From assembly GCA_027596195.1 (NCBI GenBank), contig JADGJG010000220.1, positions 1 through 30,115 on the forward strand: DNA of 30,115 nucleotides, given 5' to 3'. Shown piece by piece: positions 28,394-30,115 of the stretch (the stretch's first letter is position 1; each line of letters opens with the position of its first letter). Origin of the DNA: Podochytrium sp. JEL0797. Lineage: Eukaryota > Chytridiomycota > Chytridiomycetes > Chytridiales > Chytriomycetaceae. A model generated the notes under the pieces. That model worked only from the letters and a program-made list of their open reading frames with translations, searched no databases and was not told where the DNA came from. A program made the translations under genes and the position numbers.

Positions 28394-29870
28394 ATGACCG
28401 TGGACCATGCGAACAAGCGCGCTCGCACCGACACTGCGGAGGCCACTGCTTCAGCACCCGTCAACATTGCGGTGATCAAGTACTGGGGCAAGCGGTCCGA
28501 GGCGCTGATGCTGCCAACCAACTCGTCGCTGTCGCTGACGCTGGACCAGGACCAGCTGCAGTCCAAGACCTCAGTGCGTGTGATGCCTGAGGAGGGCGAT
28601 GATGTGCGTCTGTGGCTCAATGCGAAGGAGGACAAGATCAGCACGCGTGTGCGGAACCTGGTGTCGACGATGCGCAAGCTGCGGTAAGCACTGCATTCAT
28701 TCGCAGCGATCCCACTGGTACCCACATATTGACTCGCCATCTCACACTGCCACCACCTCCCAACCCAACCCCACGCCAAAACAACCAGCATCGCCAAGGA
28801 AGCCGCCGACTCCTCGCTGCCCGCCCTCGCCAACAAGGCACTGCACGTTGCGTCCGTCAACAACTTCCCGACTGCTGCCGGCCTCGCATCGTCTGCCTCT
28901 GGCCTGGCCTGTCTCGCTGTTGCGCTGGACGCGGCCCTGCAGCTCGACCTGCCACGCGCCCAGGTCTCTGCCCTGGCGCGTCTCGGCTCGGGATCTGCGT
29001 GCCGTTCGCTGTTTGGCGGATTTGTGGCCTGGGACATGGGAGTGAAGGAGGACGGCAAGTGCATTCGCTTTTCATGGGTTCTTCTCGAAATTTTCACAAA
29101 AATTGACCCTCCAATTTATACAAAAAAAAATCACAGGCTCCGACTCAGTCGCCCGCCAAGTCGCCCCAGAAACCCACTGGCCCGAAATGTGTGCCCTGAT
29201 CCTCGTGGCCAGCGCAACCCAAAAGGAAATGCCCTCCACCGCCGGAATGCAAACGACCGTCGAAACCTCCCCCTTGCTGCAACACCGCATCCAAGCCGTC
29301 GTCCCCGACCGCATGGCTGCCATCGAAAAGGCCATCCAGGCGCGCGATTTTGACAATTTCGCCGAAATCACCATGCGTGACAGCAACCAGTTCCACGCCG
29401 TCTGCCTCGACACGTTCCCGCCCATTTTCTACCTCAACCATGTGAGCCACAGGGTCATTAGCTTGGTGACAAAGTACAATGAGGTCAAGAGCAAAAAGAC
29501 GGGTAGAAAGTACACGGTTGCGTACACGTTTGATGCGGGTCCCAATGCTGTGCTGTACCTCATGAAGGACGATGTCGCAGAGGTCTTGAGACTTGTGAAC
29601 GCCTTCTTTCCCCACAAGTCCACGGCGGCCCAGTCGCTCGAGTACTTTGGCCAAGCGAAGCAGTTTGTGAAGGTGCCCAAGGACAAGGCCAAGGCCGAGA
29701 AGGAATTGGAGGCTGAAGTTCTCGAGGGAGTCAAGCACTTTGAGGAAAAGAACGGATTGAAGAGGATTATTTACTCGACGATTGGAGATGGCCCGAGAAT
29801 CTTGGGAACGGGTTCGGATGCGAGAGAGATTTCTCTGTTGAAGGAAGATGGACTTCCAAAGGACGAGTGA
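28394..29870 (+). CDS. MVD1: Mevalonate diphosphate decarboxylase
   Basis: Converts mevalonate 5-diphosphate to isopentenyl diphosphate using ATP (ergosterol/isoprenoid pathway; yeast ERG19). Three exons (28394-28683, 28789-29054, 29137-29870) give 429 residues, slightly longer than the usual ~400. Motifs: [14 protein letters not shown] near the N-terminus, [10 protein letters not shown], the GHMP-kinase loop [12 protein letters not shown] (124-135), [35 protein letters not shown] and [13 protein letters not shown]. The second intron has a GC donor: exon 2 ends GAG GAC G, followed by GCAAGT, and only this choice restores the conserved DGSDSVA. The GT two bases after the GC donor would break the frame. 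A poly(A) signal AATAAA lies at 29901-29906. Residues around 2/3 into the last exon are duplicated downstream at the window end. Confidence 0.95.
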
Positions 29871-29900
29871 TTGTTGTTATTTTGTTTTTGTTTTTTTGCC

Positions 29901-29906
29901 AATAAA
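29901..29906 (+). terminator. Poly(A) signal AATAAA of MVD1
   Basis: AATAAA 30 nt after the stop codon, preceded by a T-rich stretch. Confidence 0.55.
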
Positions 29907-30016
29907 GGCTGAAGGTTGCTTAGAATGAAGGATTGCTTTTAGAAAAAAAAGCAGAAAGAGAAAGAAAATGAAGAAGGAAGAAAGGGATCGAGGTCTTTGA
30001 AACCTTCTTACCCGCT

Positions 30017-30115
30017 CACAAGTCCACGGCGGCCCAGTCGCTCGAGTACTTTGGCCAAGCGAAGCAGTTTGTGAAGGTGCCCAAGGACAAGGCCAAGGCC
30101 GAGAAGGAATTGGAG
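30017..30115 (+). repeat. Direct repeat of part of MVD1 exon 3 (runs off the window)
   Basis: The last 99 bases are identical to 29613-29711, inside MVD1 exon 3 (encoding [19 protein letters not shown] and onward), at an offset of 404 bp. About 15 further bases to the left (CCTTCTT...CCC) also match with small gaps. The sequence ends at the window edge, so how far the copy extends is unknown. It may be a tandem partial gene duplication, or an assembly join error. Confidence 0.9.

Overview
The window looks like nuclear DNA of a fungus, most likely an early-diverging zoosporic (chytrid-like) lineage. The evidence is dense spliceosomal introns, mostly 50-130 nt with GT-AG ends and CTAAC/CTGAC-like branch sites, a secreted GH18 chitinase, a fungal-type vacuolar/mitochondrial-family ABC half-transporter, and a set of four secreted tyrosinases with low mutual identity. 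The lineage is an inference from gene content and gene style; no rRNA or tRNA gene is present to test it.

Layout, left to right. (1) Ribosomal protein eS24 (+). (2) Two paralogous minus-strand genes, at 1232-1960 and 3077-3865. Each encodes two copies of a ~95-residue Cys/His/Trp-rich domain that I do not recognise, and a decayed coding stretch lies between them. (3) A 3.3-kb segment (4001-7278) bounded by nearly identical ~136-150-bp inverted repeats. It carries broken inward-facing reading frames and an AT-rich core, and has the look of a mobile element. Its right arm ends about 30 bp from the start codon of (4), the gamma subunit of the AP-1 clathrin adaptor (7309-10792). That gene is conserved along its length but has an in-frame TGA inside a conserved block. 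(5) Minus strand: tyrosinases 1 and 2 (10891-12815, 13058-15187), then an HMT1/ABCB6-like ABC half-transporter (15388-18259). (6) A second imperfect inverted repeat (18678-19093 against 20720-20946), enclosing two convergent small spliced genes of unknown function. (7) Minus strand: a GH18 chitinase (21069-23078), then tyrosinases 3 and 4 (23387-25628, 26002-28085). (8) Plus strand: mevalonate diphosphate decarboxylase (28394-29870), followed by a direct repeat of part of its own last exon that runs off the end of the window.

How the genes fit together. The four tyrosinases, the chitinase and the ABC transporter form a one-strand block of about 17 kb, broken only by the second inverted-repeat island. 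All four tyrosinases have signal peptides and a C-terminal extension after a low-complexity linker. The set would suit secreted copper oxidases acting on phenols at the cell wall (melanin or sclerotisation) together with wall remodelling; this joint role is inferred from position and families only. eS24, AP-1 gamma and mevalonate diphosphate decarboxylase are ordinary housekeeping genes flanking the accessory block.

All exon structures were assembled by hand from splice signals, frame continuity and family conservation. Every full-length model described sums to a whole number of codons. The weak points are exon 1 of eS24, the 9328-9398 region of AP-1 gamma, and the two small genes inside the second inverted repeat.
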